Part shown: positions 25,601-37,810 of the stretch, one piece after another | How the letters are laid out: every line of letters starts with the position of its first letter | Position numbering within the stretch: the stretch's first letter is position 1 | Assembly (NCBI GenBank): GCA_950106755.1 | Contig: OX467083.1 | Span: 32,793,029-32,857,028, forward strand | DNA length: 64,000 bases | Origin: Climacium dendroides | Taxonomy: Eukaryota > Streptophyta > Bryopsida > Hypnales > Climaciaceae | Reading direction: 5' to 3' | Notes under the pieces: generated by a model | Database searches by the model: none | Told to the model about the DNA's origin: nothing | What the model saw: the letters and a program-made list of their open reading frames with translations, nothing else | Translations under genes and position numbers: made by a program

Positions 25601-26780
25601 TTCAACTTTTATTTATACATCAAGTTAAATATTAAATTTTATTGCTTTAATTATATGAAAAAAAAAAAATCATTATCTCATGAATGTCGGAATGATTGGC
25701 TAAAATAACAGAATGTACAACATTGAATCATGTTTTGCATAATGTGCAACATTTCAACTTATGAAACTATCATCTCATTGCATTCAAGAAAAGTTGAAGA
25801 CACTTATATAGAACAAAATCTCAAATAAACACTTCACTACTACTTCAACCAATTATAAAAATTTACAAAATGAAAGTTTTGAAATTATAATTTTAATGAA
25901 TTTTACAAGTGTTATTCTATAAATTCATTTAAAAAACATCTAAGCATTTTATTTGAAATTCAATTGTATGGATGTCTTTTAATAAGGATGACATCTATAT
26001 ACTCTTTAGAATTGAAGGTAAGAAACTTTTAAAGAAACATCAGTTTATAATAGCTTTCAGTATTGCCTAAAACCTTTAGACACTTTTGGGTTTAGTGTTT
26101 ACAATGGTTTTAAGAATGAGTTCATTTAACTTTTGAACTAAATTCATATTGCATGCACAATCTTTTTTACTTTAAATGTTTCACTTCTATTTTTCTTTAA
26201 ATTTTAAATAAGATTAAGCTTTCAAAAAAGTTAGTTTATATTCTACTAATGTGGCCAACCCCTACTTTTGAGGTTAGAGACATTAGTCACAAGTGAATTA
26301 ACAAGCTTTGAACATTCTTTAACTTCTTAAAACATGTTCAAATAATACTCACAAACGTACATTGAAATTGCCATAAACACATATATAATAAAACTTTGAA
26401 CATATATGATGCATATATATATTATTAAAGAAAACAATAAAACATAATACAAATGTTGCATATAATATATAAAAATATAATAACCACAATAAAATAGCAG
26501 TTAAAATTGCTATAATTGGAACCTTCATTAAATGAATGACACCAAATAACAAATTTTGCATCCACTTTTTGTAATATGTATTCAAATCCTTGAAAAACAA
26601 TTCCACATCTTATTCAACCTCACTTTCTTGAGTGTCTAGTGTAATACTATGACCTTCTTTTACTATTGTATATTGCCAATTGTGGCATTCAATGACAGTA
26701 ATTCTATTGAAAAATATATTCAATCCCTTACAATTAGGACATTGACCTCTACAAAACTTTAGCAATTTCACCTTTGTGCA
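22653..26780. other. Intergenic region including a purine-biased tract
   Basis: 22680-23060 keeps a balanced composition but has no supported exon. From 23100 it is AT-rich. Between about 24540 and 25350 the plus strand is strongly biased to G and A, and AATTGGAG-like octamers recur at irregular spacing (see findings). No gene is supported. Confidence 0.5.
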
Positions 26781-26781
26781 C

Positions 26782-27077
26782 CACGGTTGTCATATCGGAC
26801 AAAATCTTATTGTTCACGGATGAATCGAGCGAATCAGGGTTGACTGGTTGCAAACTTTAGAGGCCAATAAGTCAATAACTTTTGGAAAAATTAACCAAAT
26901 TGGACATATGAGATGTTTTTCGGCATCTAAAATTTTTGTAGATGCCGAAAAACATCTCATATGCCCAATTTGGATAATTTTTCCAAAAGTTATTGGCCTC
27001 CAAAGTTTGCAGCCAATCAACCCTGATTCGTCCGATTCGTCCGTGAACAGTAAGATTCTGTCCGATATGACAACCAT
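26782..27077. mobile_element. Foldback MITE, GGTTGTCATA termini
   Basis: Two arms of about 140 bp are imperfect reverse complements meeting at 'ctaaaatttttgtag' near 26938. The ends read GGTTGTCATATCGGACA and its complement. The terminal GGTTGTCATA is shared with the foldback at 58593-58744, so the two belong to one family. No target-site duplication is evident here. Confidence 0.8.
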
Positions 27078-27079
27078 GA

Positions 27080-28130
27080 CTTGAACCTTCACTTGGACTT
27101 TTTTTTTGGACCCATACATGCATTTTCACCCAAATCTTTCAAGTTATGGATAAATCCATGAGGTTCATGTATGTCCGATATCAAATCAAACAAATATTGA
27201 TATTCTTCATCAACAATTTGTTTTATAGCCAACATGTGTTTATATATTGGACAATAGTCATTAAGTTGCACCATTTACAAGATAAACTAACTATGTATCA
27301 TTTATTAAATACAATCTGACTTCAAAACGCAAACCCCAAATGACATGAATTAATTACTTCCAAATTTATTAATTGATCCTCTTTGTACTATTTGACCAAT
27401 TTTTTGGCCTTCTGCAATTTCACTTTTCTACCTTTGTCTCCTCCTCTAATGGAGTACTTTTGTGATTCACTCAACCAATGAACATTATTATAATGCTCAT
27501 CTAATATTAATCTTCCAAATCGTTGTCCAGTATCTAGATTACTTATTATTGCAAAAATCAACTCATCAAGTCTTTGATTGATTTTCTTATCTAATAAGGT
27601 GTATTTCACATATTGCCATATGCATTCCCTCCATTGAAGTCTTCTTCAATAATTGCCTCTAACATAAAACACATTCTTTTATATAAATTGATGCAAAAAA
27701 CCTTAGGCACTTCAGACAACAAATGGTCCACCCATGCCTTTTTTGTATGAAACTAACACAAAAACAATCTAAACCTTGCTTGAATTCCACCAACTATTTG
27801 GTGTTCCCAATTCCAAACATCTTCATCAATCATCCTCATCATAAAAATCCTTGAAGTTTTGTCTTTATCAATTACTATTGCATTTAGTTGGATTGTATCC
27901 ATATTTGAAATACGGCTTTGATAGTAAGCTACAATGTCATTTCCACTTAGCTACTTTCATTATCATTACAACAAAAACATAATGAAAATAGGTATACCCA
28001 AACCGCTCATATTGGGGCACATCCCAGCAAATAATGGCATTACCATTGATTGATTTAAAATGTGGAATCAAACACCTATACCAAGTTTGAAATTATTGCA
28101 TTTGCATGCTTGAGCATCTTCTCAATTTAC
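27080..28130 (-). pseudogene. Decayed coding remnant, unidentified
   Basis: The minus strand holds broken frames that look protein-like: HQIVGGIQARF, then AIIEEDFNGGNAYGNM, then a 73-codon stretch at 27388-27609 (LDELIFAIISNLDTGQRF, LDEHYNNVHWLSESQ), then a 61-codon stretch at 27089-27274 (DEEYQYLFDLISDIHEP). Stops and frame changes separate them. I do not recognise the family with confidence; a transposon-borne gene is likely because of the surroundings. Confidence 0.4.
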
Positions 28131-29872
28131 ATTACTAACACAAAAGGTTGCTTATTAGGATTTGCCATCCAATCTTTTTTTTTTCAATGGCCTCAATGAC
28201 ATGTCTATCAACTTTGATGGACAAGCCATCCCAAAAAATTATTTTATTTTATTTTTTCAGGATCTTTATGAATGATAGAGTTGAACTCTAACATTTTGTT
28301 GGTTTCACGGACATCCACACATGAGGTGATTTTGACACCCAACAACAAATGAAAGATGAAAATTAGAAAAAATTTACAAGCTAACTAGATAGTTGGATAC
28401 TTCAAACAAATTTCTTTGTATTGACTTGATTTCTCTAATTTTTTAAGCTAGCTAGCTATTATCCAAATTTGAAGAAATCTTACTACTTTTATATCTTCCA
28501 ATACTAATTCAATAGGAGAAGGAACAAACCTTGCTATATGTTTCAAATTGAATAAAACTTTTATAGAATGGATGCAACATATTAATTGTAGATTATGGTA
28601 CTTTCATAATACTTTTTGAGAATGTGACAAGCATTTTTTAAAATAAATGCTATTGGATAATTACATTTCCATATCTATTAAAGACATAAGTGATATATCT
28701 TTAAATCTCCTATTCTAAATATATTGCAATCACCACCAACTCTCTACATTACACAGCAGTGTGAGGTTGAGAGTGTAATCTAAAATAATAAGCTCAGCCA
28801 CACAATGGCTTAACATTGAGTACAACAAGTAGAGGGATTCTATCCTAACATGATGCTAGCTTTTTCCATCTCGATGTCCATCAATGTTGATCAAGATGAC
28901 AGGATTTACATCAACCAATTTTTTCAAAATTTATTTATTTATTTGACGGCCTATATAGCCCTATTCATTGAACTAGTTGATCTCTTCATCAACTTGGAAG
29001 GACAAAGCATCCATAGGACATTGGAACCATTTATTTATTTATTTTAAATTCCAAAGACCTCAACTACGTGTCCATCAACTTTGACAGATAGGCCATGCCC
29101 AAAATATAATACTGTGATTATTTTATTTTATTTTTTGCAAGACTCTTCAAGAAATTGAGAAGCAAAAACATTTATTAGACTTTGCTGGATGCAAAGATTA
29201 TGCAAAACCTATAAGTTTTCAAAATACTAGGCTAGTTCAACAATATGTTATAGAGTATGTGGATAAAAAAAAGTTGTCTCTAGTAATTTTGGAATTGCTC
29301 CATGTCTTAGTCCCATGCAAACTTTTGTTCAATGTTTATAACATAATATGATACTTTAGAACATTCATTAACAAAAGACAATGACACGAAAAATGTTGAA
29401 GCCAATTATTAACAAAATAATCACATAGCTCGAATCCATTGCTACTGTTGTCAACCTACCATCTAAACTTACTTCTAATTTAAAATCCCAATGTCTCATT
29501 GGTCAATTTGTAATCACAAACGAGCTAAGCATCATTGATGATCATATTTTCTTAAAACCACCTGGCCATTCAAATTGTGTTTACATATCTTTTGTAGATT
29601 TGTAGAGGTTGACTAAAGCAATTTTACATCCTCCTTTATTAATTTGTACAATGTACCACCCTACCTTCAATATTATAATCATTCTCATGGACTTGCACTT
29701 GAAGTTATGATTGTCAAAACACTCTTGTATCTTTTTTCAATTCAATTTTATACTTTCTTTTGCCCAATACCAAAATATGATGCAATCTATTTGCTTGTTT
29801 TGCCATACTTGACTATTGAGCGTTCTCATTATTTTGAGTGAGTATGCCAATACATTGCTAAAATCCCAGTTT

Positions 29873-29988
29873 TACATCTCCTAGATTTTTTACTTATGCT
29901 TTAAATTTTAAACATATAATATTATTTTTGTACATCTCCTAGATTTTTTACTTATGCTTTAAATTTTAAACATATAATATTATTTTTG
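29873..29988. repeat. 58-bp perfect tandem duplication
   Basis: The 58-bp unit 29873-29930, beginning 'tacatctcctag', is repeated exactly at 29931-29988. Perfect identity implies a recent event. Confidence 0.95.
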
Positions 29989-30340
29989 TAAGTGATTCTT
30001 TAGGGTCAACACATCTTGTTCAAGATCCTAACTGACACTAGGGTTGAATCTTAACATTTTGTCAATCTAACGGATGCTAAAATGTGATATGATGCTAAAA
30101 ACCTAGCAATAAGTGAAATATGAGAATTAAAATAAATTTACAAGTTAATCGGATAGTTGGATACTTTAGACAAATTTTCTTTGCACTAACTTAATTTCTC
30201 TAATCTTTTGAGCTAGCTATCATCCAAATTTGATTCAACAAGAGAGGGAACAAATCTTGTTACTCCTACATCCTTCAAAACTAATTTATTAAGGGAGAAA
30301 AACAAATCTTGCTACCTCCACATCCTCTTCCAAATCTAAT

Positions 30341-31287
30341 TTAACCCCTAAAGGACCAAACAACGTTTTTTGGCAACATAGCAATTTTGGGCAATTCACT
30401 ACAAATGAAATTTTCATTTTTTTTTCTTTGAAATTTTCATACAACATGTGACCGAAGAGTAGTTTTAAGACCCAACAATTTTCATAACTTTTGACTACAT
30501 GGTTAAGAAGTTATTGTATGATATGTGGTTTTTTTGTTAGTGGGCAATTTGGGCAAAAAAAACTTCTTTAAAAATCACTTTTTAAAAAAAATAAAAATTT
30601 AAAATTGGTTTTCTAGATTTATTTATACATGGATATCTTTTAATCATTTCATTTTGATTAATGAGATGAAAGTTATGAGGAGTTTTAGTTGTGAGTAGTT
30701 TGAAGGTAGTTATGGAATTTCTATTCTAAAATAAACTTTGAAGTCCTTTATTTAACTCAATTTTCAATATTTTTAGAAAAAAATAAAATAATTGGGTGTA
30801 GATTGTTTATTAAAACATTATAACCATTGGGATTGGAATTTTTCAATTTCATAAATAAATTGTTAACAATTTTGTATTTTGAATCATTTTCTACTTCTTT
30901 CTACTTTCTATTTTTTCCTATATGTTGTACAATTCCAAATGATTTGAAAATTTTCAAGCATGTAGCTAACTTGCCTTGATGAATGAGTCCAAAGAGTAGC
31001 CACCATTTTTGACATTTTTTCATAATGATCTGACCTTAAGAAGTACAGCTGCCCAGTTTTCTGTAGGGACAAAAAAAATATTTTTGTTACTTCAAACACT
31101 AACACCTTGCAATCTACATGGTGAAAATTTCTAAAAAAATTTCTACATATTTCCAAACCATAGTAATATAAGATCCTATTGTTAAATGTATCAAAAATGA
31201 TTTTAAAAAAAATTTGGTACTTGTACTAGAGATGGCAGTTTTGGAGCATTTTTGGTGTAAACATAGTCAAAATCCTTTAGGGGTTAA
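30341..31287 (-). mobile_element. TTAACCCC-family element, complete copy
   Basis: 947 bp bounded by TTAACCCCTAAAGGA on the left and TCCTTTAGGGGTTAA on the right. Interior sequence matches 17176-17747 (same orientation) and, at the right end, the terminal part of the elements near 39361 and 63150 (inverted). It encodes nothing recognisable and is therefore non-autonomous. The TTAA at each end may be element sequence or target. It is inserted in the repeat array at 28-32 kb, whose halves can be matched on either side. Confidence 0.8.
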
Positions 31288-31469
31288 TAGAAAGGGATCA
31301 AACCTTGTTACTTCTATATCTTCCAAAACTAATTCAACAGGGGATGGAATAGATCTTGCTACTTTCACATCCTCCAAAAGCTATATGGATGAAAAAGTTG
31401 AACTAATGGAATAACCTCACCTATAGGAAGCATTGGATGTGAAAGTGAAAAAAATTGTTCCCTTCCCTA

Positions 31470-31700
31470 TTGAATTAGTTTTAAAAGATGTGGAAGTAGT
31501 AAGATTTGTTCCCTCCCTCCCTAATTAGATTTGGAAGAGGATGTAGAAGTAGCAAGATTTGTTCTCTCTCCTACTCAATTAGATTTAGAAGAAGATGTAG
31601 AAGTAGCAAGATTTGTCCTTCCCTTGCTGAATTAGTTTTGGAGGATGTGGAAGTAATAAGATTTGTTCCTTCTCTTGTTGAATCAAATTTGGATGAGAGT
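31470..31700 (+). repeat. Degenerate 60-bp repeats coding an LEEDVEVARF motif
   Basis: Four units of roughly 55-65 bp, each with 'gatgt.gaagtag.aagatttgt'. Read in frame they give repeated LEDVEV-RFVPSL-like peptides, with stops or shifts between units. Related single units occur inverted at about 28480, 30240 and 31290. Likely the remnant of a repeat-containing protein gene, now non-functional. Confidence 0.5.
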
Positions 31701-32244
31701 TGGCTTCAAGATTAGAGAAATTGAGTTGAGACAAAGAAATTTGTTTAAAGTATTTGATTATCCTATTATCTTATAAATTTCTTTTAATTCTCATGTTTCA
31801 CTTGTTGTAGGGTTTTCAACATTACATCACATCTAAATATAAATCAAACCAAAAAAATGTTGGGATTCAATCCTAATGTTATAAGGATTCTGAAAAAATA
31901 AAATAAAATAATTATAAATAAATTTTAAGATAGCCGTGACAAGTTGTTGATGCCTTGTCCGTTCAAGTTGGTAGACATGTCATTCAGATCAATGGATAGG
32001 GCGATAGGCTATCCACGTCGTCAAAAAATAAAATAGATGTAATTTTTTTTTGAAATTATAACTTTTTAAAAGTTTGTGAACTTCTAGAAGTGATATCTAT
32101 TACAACAACATTACAATTCATTCACCAAAAGTCATACAAATGTCACATAACAATGACAAGGGGTTTATCCTTATTGAAATACACATTAGGACAACTTGAA
32201 CCCAGTTCACTTTTTTTTGATTTAGAGATTCAATACAAATAAGA

Positions 32245-32550
32245 TAGAAGGTCCATAAAATATTCTAACTTTGAAAGCGTTCATCTCCTAAAATGTGCAT
32301 TATTTGTACATTTCACTTTTTGATTGCACCAACAATATACAAATATGTACATTTCAAGAAGGAGATATTTTCAGTGACCATTATGGTTCAACTTCAAAAA
32401 TTCATAACTACTTCCCAAAAATATGAAACGAAGTGGGTTAGATGCCAATTCCATTTGCCTTCAAGGAAATTTTACTGAAAAATATTTCAAGAAGTCTGAC
32501 CTTCACAAATGAATTTCCATCTCTTAAATGGGCATTTTATGGACCTTCTA
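32245..32550. mobile_element. Possible 306-bp TIR element
   Basis: A perfect 17-bp terminal inverted repeat, TAGAAGGTCCATAAAAT and its complement, bounds 306 bp of non-coding sequence. No target-site duplication is seen, and the interior is not palindromic. A MITE is plausible. Confidence 0.5.
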
Positions 32551-32575
32551 CCTTAACCCTTTAAAGATAGGGTGG

Positions 32576-32905
32576 TCTAAAAGTGTCCAATGGATGATAG
32601 AGAATCCTTCTCAATAAGAGAGTAGTGCAAGATGTTCATCCTTAGAGTTTTGTAAGAGAAAGGGAGGTCTTGCATAGAAGTTTGACCTCCAAACAATGCT
32701 TTTGGATTATTTTTTTTAAATCCTTATAAAGGACAAGCTTGTGACCATGGAAATCATCCTTTTGGGCATTGTGTAAATAGTTGGTTTTAAAAAAATTCTA
32801 TTGTGCTCATTGGAAGTCAAACTACTATACAAAACCTCCCCTTTTCATGCAAAATTCTCATACAAAATTCTGAGGATGAATAGTTGCCCTTCTGTCCTAC
32901 TTACA
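32576..32905. repeat. Dispersed repeat family A, two opposed copies
   Basis: A diverged plus-strand copy (about 32576-32800) is followed by a minus-strand copy (about 32820-32905, read in reverse from 'gggcaactattcatcct' to 'agtagtttgacttc'). They lie directly upstream of the GC-balanced promoter region of the OTU gene. Confidence 0.5.
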
Positions 32906-33391
32906 AACAAGGATTCTATGTCATTCATCGACCAGAAAATGGCCGCAGCGTCGTTTATGGGTTCCAAAAGATGATCTCTATGGTGACCAGCCCGCGCGTA
33001 AACTCCAAGCAAGTGAAGGGATAGAGTCCCGTGAAAGGGCCTGCTCTGGCGGATTCTCTCCATCGTCGTGAGCCTTCTCGCCCTTTCACCGAACATCGAG
33101 AATTTCCGGTCTCACCATGGTGTCTCTCACTGGTATAAATTCAGCTTGGGCAACACGACTGGTTTCCATGGAATGTCAACTGATTGGGGGATCCGTCTTA
33201 TGCCTCTCACTCCGACAACGAACGATTCGTGTCTGTGGACGTGGGAGTCGGCATTGGGAGGGCGGTGGTCGATTTCGAGTGATTTTGGTGTTCTTCTCTG
33301 GGAATTAGGTTTGCGAAATGGGGTCAGCTAGCTATGAGTTTGGCAAGAGGCTCGGTTTCTGAAATGTGTCGAGTTTGGTGCAGAGACAATT
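32906..33391 (+). promoter_or_regulatory. Upstream and 5' region of the OTU gene
   Basis: A GC-balanced block after AT-rich repeats. An in-frame TGA at 33335 and no intervening in-frame ATG fix the first start of the OTU frame at 33392. A 63-codon frame from ATG 33117 has no splice or homology support and is treated as 5' sequence. Confidence 0.45.
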
Positions 33392-35677
33392 ATGGCTGGA
33401 CTAGCAGATGGCTCAGCATGCTTCGAATATGTTGACACCACCGAGACGCCATCGTTTAATCTTCCGTTTGCTTCCATTTCATCCGCTTTCTCTGGGTCGC
33501 GACCCAAGCAGTCGCTCTTTTTCGCCAGGATGGGGTTATCTCGAGGGGCAGGGCAAGCTCGGTGAGGCAATTGGAAGATGTGTGCTCCGTTATATTCTTC
33601 TGTTTTCAATTGGTTAGAACAAAAGAATTGTCTGGCATGCTGCAGGATTTAGGTTACAAAAGTGGTTCATGCAACAAGAGGTGAAAATTAATTTTAGGGT
33701 TTTAGACAGGGTACGTCGCAGGCGTTGAAGAAGGTGGAGCATTTTACAGTGCGGAGAGTCGTTGGGGACGGGCGGTGTATGTTCAGAGCTCTTGTATGGC
33801 TTCCTTCTCTTGCGAGACTTGTCGGTTACTGTGTCCTTTACGACTGAGTTATAATGCCTTTCATTGTAAAGCTTGAAGTAATTGTCCACTGTTCGCATGT
33901 CGCGATTATTATGTGTGTTGCAGGTGCAAGGAATGGCTTTGAACAAAGGAATGAATCTAAATTCTACCGAGGAAGAAAAAGAGGCAGGTCAGTGCGGAAT
34001 TGCTCATGAATGCGCCAGCAGAGGCAGTTCTGATCGTGTCGTAGTTAGTGGATATGAATCTTGTCTTCCTTTGGTGGATGGTTAATTTTTTATGTGTTAT
34101 TATTAGTATATGAAAAGGGTTTCCAGCGCACCAACGAATGCGTTACTTGGACATTGTATACAAAATTTAGGTGTACTTTCAAAGTTTTGTTGGTAGATGA
34201 CGTTAAACCAACTTGAACAGATGTTTAGGTGGTCTACATTTTCCTATGTAGACAACGATTTTGTCAGTGGCGATAATTTGTGCCCCTACCTTAGCAAATT
34301 TGCAAAGCTTACCAGAAGAACCACTCGTGCTGGAGGTCCACAATTTGTTCACTCTGGTATGTTGAGAAAAATGCATCGTTTTGACGTATTGTATGCTAGG
34401 TTTCACCTTTGATTGATCCGATATTTGGGGTTGGCTTGCAGATCAACTTCGATTTGCAGTCATGGACGCACTATGTAGAAGTGACAAACGCAGGTCCATA
34501 TACGAAGAAGCTCTTATAGCCATCACAGTTGAGGAATCTTTAAAGCGGTGAGATATTCTAGAGCCGTTTGTTCTTGTACAGTGGAATGGTACTGCATTTT
34601 GTGTTAACGGTTCCTAGCTTCGTGGACAGTGCAGCAACTCATATACCTTTTAAGTTCAGCCTGAATTGTACCCTTATGATCCCGTATTTGATATCTCATA
34701 CCATTCTCGGAGTGGTTTATTGGGAGGATACCGTGGGTTTTATCTCTTATGGATGCTTATTGTGGGACAGGTATTGCCAAAGGATTCCCAGTTCAAATTT
34801 CTGGGGTGGTGAATCAGAACTACTGGTTAGTGTTGATTCCTTCTTTCTGTACATACAAACCTCCTGTTCCCTATTGTGGCGAATTTCAGTGTGCTTAAAT
34901 TCGACTTTCAAATGCTGAAAAAAATTAGAATTTGAACACGCTCAGATGGGGTTTTAGATGTCGAACTGAAAACACTGAGCTCTAAGAATCTAGGACTAGT
35001 ATAGATCCGTGATTTCAGACGAGTGTCGCAAACCGCTCCTGTTCCTAGTTGAGAATCATTTTCTGAGTACACCAATTTTGTGAATTACAGCAATGTAACG
35101 AACATGACCATAAATCCTCTTAACTCACAAACTACTGTGATATGAACCCATGGATTATTGCGGCCCTTTTCTTAAGTGAGCTTGTGTATTCGATGCTGCG
35201 TTTGTTAACGATTTTGGCTACATATTTGCAGGTTTTGTCAAGAATGTGTTCTCAACCAATAACTGTGTACATTCCTGAATCAGAGGTTAGATTATCAAAA
35301 CCTCCTGAACTGCAGATTGTATTACTTTAATTTGGTTGTCAACCTCAGTTCCTTGTAGTTGAGAACGTGGATCCCATGATTTGAGACCATCAGGTTTTAC
35401 TTCAAGAAAGCTTGAAAATGTATTTTCCGTGTTCCAGCTGACTGTGATCTTGCTGCACTCTTGTCTCCAGCCCTGAAAGTCATAAGAAAGTCAGATTGCT
35501 GTGTTAACAATTCTTTTTTCACGGTGGCAGGCAAAGCAGGGTGCTAGGTGGGGAACAGGATATATTCCGATCGCTGAGTACGGTTCTGAATATACTAAGC
35601 CTCGCAAGGATAGGAAAGCTCGCAAGCCTGTGAGACTCTTGTACAATGGAAGCAACCACTATGACCTACTTATTTGA
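33392..35677 (+). CDS. OTU-domain deubiquitinase, OTU3-like, seven exons
   Basis: A cysteine protease expected to cleave ubiquitin chains. No single long frame shows it; it is assembled from exons 33392-33561, 33706-33793, 33924-33987, 34442-34547, 34771-34825, 35232-35285 and 35531-35677, all GT-AG and in phase, giving 227 aa ending at TGA 35675. The OTU fold runs from about residue 68 to the C-terminus: catalytic D78 and C81 in GDGRCMF, helices with KEADQLRFAVMDALC, then WGGESELLVLS, and catalytic H222 in GSNHYDLL. The order and spacing match the plant OTU3-type subfamily, short proteins that are mostly OTU domain. The first 57 residues come from exon 1, are poorly conserved in character and might be a targeting peptide. 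An upstream coding exon cannot be excluded. Confidence 0.9.
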
Positions 35678-35864
35678 GCACGAGCTGCATCATTCTTACA
35701 TCTGTGCAAAATCAAGCAGTTGTTTGTAAATGGCACCATCTGTGCGCATGTTCGTAGCACTGAAACTAAATGTAAATTAGGAATTATTGTGAAGTAAAAG
35801 CAAAGACGCTTGCAAAAAAATTAGACTGTTTGGATAACTGGCTTTTCAAGGTCTAGACATGCAA

Positions 35865-36350
35865 GGCTTTGGAAGTATGGTCTCAATGAGTTGGCAATTG
35901 CAGGCATACAATAGTCCATTCTGCGGCTAGTGAGTTAAGGTAGAACCACGCATAACCAACCGAATAAGCAAATGTGACATGTGGAGTATAGTGAGGCGAA
36001 GGAAATAGTTCCACAGGTGCAGAGATAGAAATGAGGGGGATTGCCAAAATTCGGTAATTTTATGACTTCAACTGAAATTACAATGAATTTTGTAAGGTAA
36101 AAGTTGGTTTGGACCCATGTCCAATGTTTAGACTATTCCAAAACCGCTCATTTAAGAGTTCACTTTGGCACTCCAAACCAAGTAAATGTGTCATGAAAAG
36201 AATGGAGAATTGATGGGTAGAAATCAAGAAATCATGTTCAAAAATTAGTCTTAGTTTTTCTTAAATTTCAAACCCCCTATTGATTGTTGATGGGGCTATG
36301 ATTGGTAACAGGTGGTTCTACCTCATATGAGGAGGCTCTGTACAATGAGG
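35865..36350 (+). repeat. Dispersed repeat family C, copy 1
   Basis: Aligns loosely with 44620-45250 in the same orientation through 'gtagaaccac.catag/aaccaacc', 'gggattgc', 'ggacccatg' and 'ggt.gttctacc'. Non-coding. Confidence 0.5.
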
Positions 36351-36660
36351 AGGCTCTAAAATTGCACAGGCATTTAGAATCACTTCTAGGAATGGTCTAG
36401 AAACAATGCAAATCGTTTAAAAAATGGATGAAATTTTTTGATGTGAGAAGGGCAAGTGGGGCTACTATAATGTGTGATTCTTGCTAAAGTAAGGTAATTA
36501 CACCTAAAATTGTACAAATAAGCTTTGTAGCATGACAATATACTTTAGAAAATGAGCAACAATTTTTGCACATTGGTGGAGGACCATGAATCAAAATGCA
36601 AGTGGTTTCAAAAATTTTGGACTCACTGTGAATTAGTTACAAATTTTTAAAGCTACAAGG

Positions 36661-36806
36661 TATAAGATGCTAAAAGTGTCATGTAGGTGATGCCAAATGC
36701 ATTTGATGCACATGAAGAACAACACTAGAGAAGTATAAGATGCTAAAAGTGTCATGTAGGTGATGCCAAATGCATTTGATGCACATGAAGAACAACACTA
36801 GAGAAG
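36661..36806. repeat. 73-bp perfect tandem duplication
   Basis: Unit 36661-36733 ('tataagatgctaaaagtg' onward) is repeated without change at 36734-36806. Confidence 0.95.
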
Positions 36807-37026
36807 TTAAAGCGATAGAAAATGTACCCAAAATTATCCACTTCTAAGGTTGTCACCTCCACAATACTATTAATAAAGTTGCATACTACTCAAAATTCAC
36901 CTTATTTGTCCTTGTCATGTGTTTCATTTTTGGTATCCTCCCCATTCAATTTCCCTTCAAAAATAGGGGTCAAATTTGAAGAGTGGTCCATTTAGGTGCA
37001 GTTACCTTACAAATACCTATTTTAGG

Positions 37027-37196
37027 CAGTCCTTGTGTCACAGCCTTTTAGGTTGACCTCTTGTGAACAACAATTGGATGTACTATTCATTGAGAAAGAT
37101 TTTTGGGGGGACAATCTTCGTGTCATGGCCTTTTAGGTTGATCTCTTATGGACAATAGTTGGATGTACTATTCGTTGAGAAAGATTTTTTGTTTGG
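37027..37196. repeat. Diverged tandem duplication, period about 95 bp
   Basis: Two copies sharing 'ccttttaggttga' and 'ttggatgtactattc' with several substitutions; the second copy is incomplete. An older event than the perfect duplications at 36661 and 39396. Confidence 0.8.
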
Positions 37197-37810
37197 ACCT
37201 TCTCATCCACTCATCTTTCTTTCCACCTTGCTTAGGGAGAAATGCTAAAGCTAGCCACAATAGGTGAATCTATGAGACCAAAATGGGTGACAATGAAAAA
37301 TCCACATTTATATTGAATAAAATATTCATTCTTGGAAAAAAAATCATTTTTAGGGGCATTCTTCCTCATCCACAAACTGAACTCAATTTCTCAACACATT
37401 TTCAATGAATTATAGGTTGAAATGCTTAAATTATTAGAAATATATTTCTACCTCAATAAATTTGTTTTTAGTTTTGTGAGCATATTATAGACATTCATGT
37501 CATTGTGGAGGTTAGAATCTCATTCATAGATGTCACTGAATTTAATGATCTGCTTTGAACATTTTAAAGACCTTTATGAACATCTTAAGCTTAGTATCTT
37601 AATTATCAATTTCTAAATGCATTGACTCTATTCAAGAGCATTTCAAGATTCATTATTCATGTGTTCTATGAGTGACAATAGTGTTCTACATGCCTTTGAC
37701 TTTTAAAAACCGTATAAAATTCATTTCCACTTTGAAATTTTCAATTTCAATCAACACTCAATTGTTTGTCATTTTTGCTTATACCAAAAATATGTATTAA
37801 ATAATTGGAT

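Larger units (their letters stand above)
28130..32130. repeat. Array of related repeat segments
   Basis: Several diverged copies of one unit are arranged here: about 28170-28560 and 30010-30330 in the same orientation, part of it at 28950-29160, and about 31290-32040 containing an inverted copy. Shared landmarks are 'gacatgtctatcaacttt'/'gtccatcaactttga', 'atagttggatact', 'taatttctctaat' and 'caaatcttgctac'. The TTAACCCC element at 30341-31287 sits inside. No intact gene was seen. Confidence 0.55.

Noticed and set aside
28260..30330. Direct repeats about 1.75 kb apart as LTRs of a retrotransposon
   Set aside because: The copies are diverged, lack TG..CA ends and a primer-binding site, and no gag or reverse transcriptase frame lies between them.
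33117..33308. 63-codon frame upstream of the OTU gene as a transit-peptide exon
   Set aside because: No donor joins it in phase to the OTU exons, and it has an ordinary stop; kept as 5' sequence.
36661..36806. CRISPR-like or satellite array
   Set aside because: Only two copies with no spacers, in a plant nuclear context; a simple tandem duplication.
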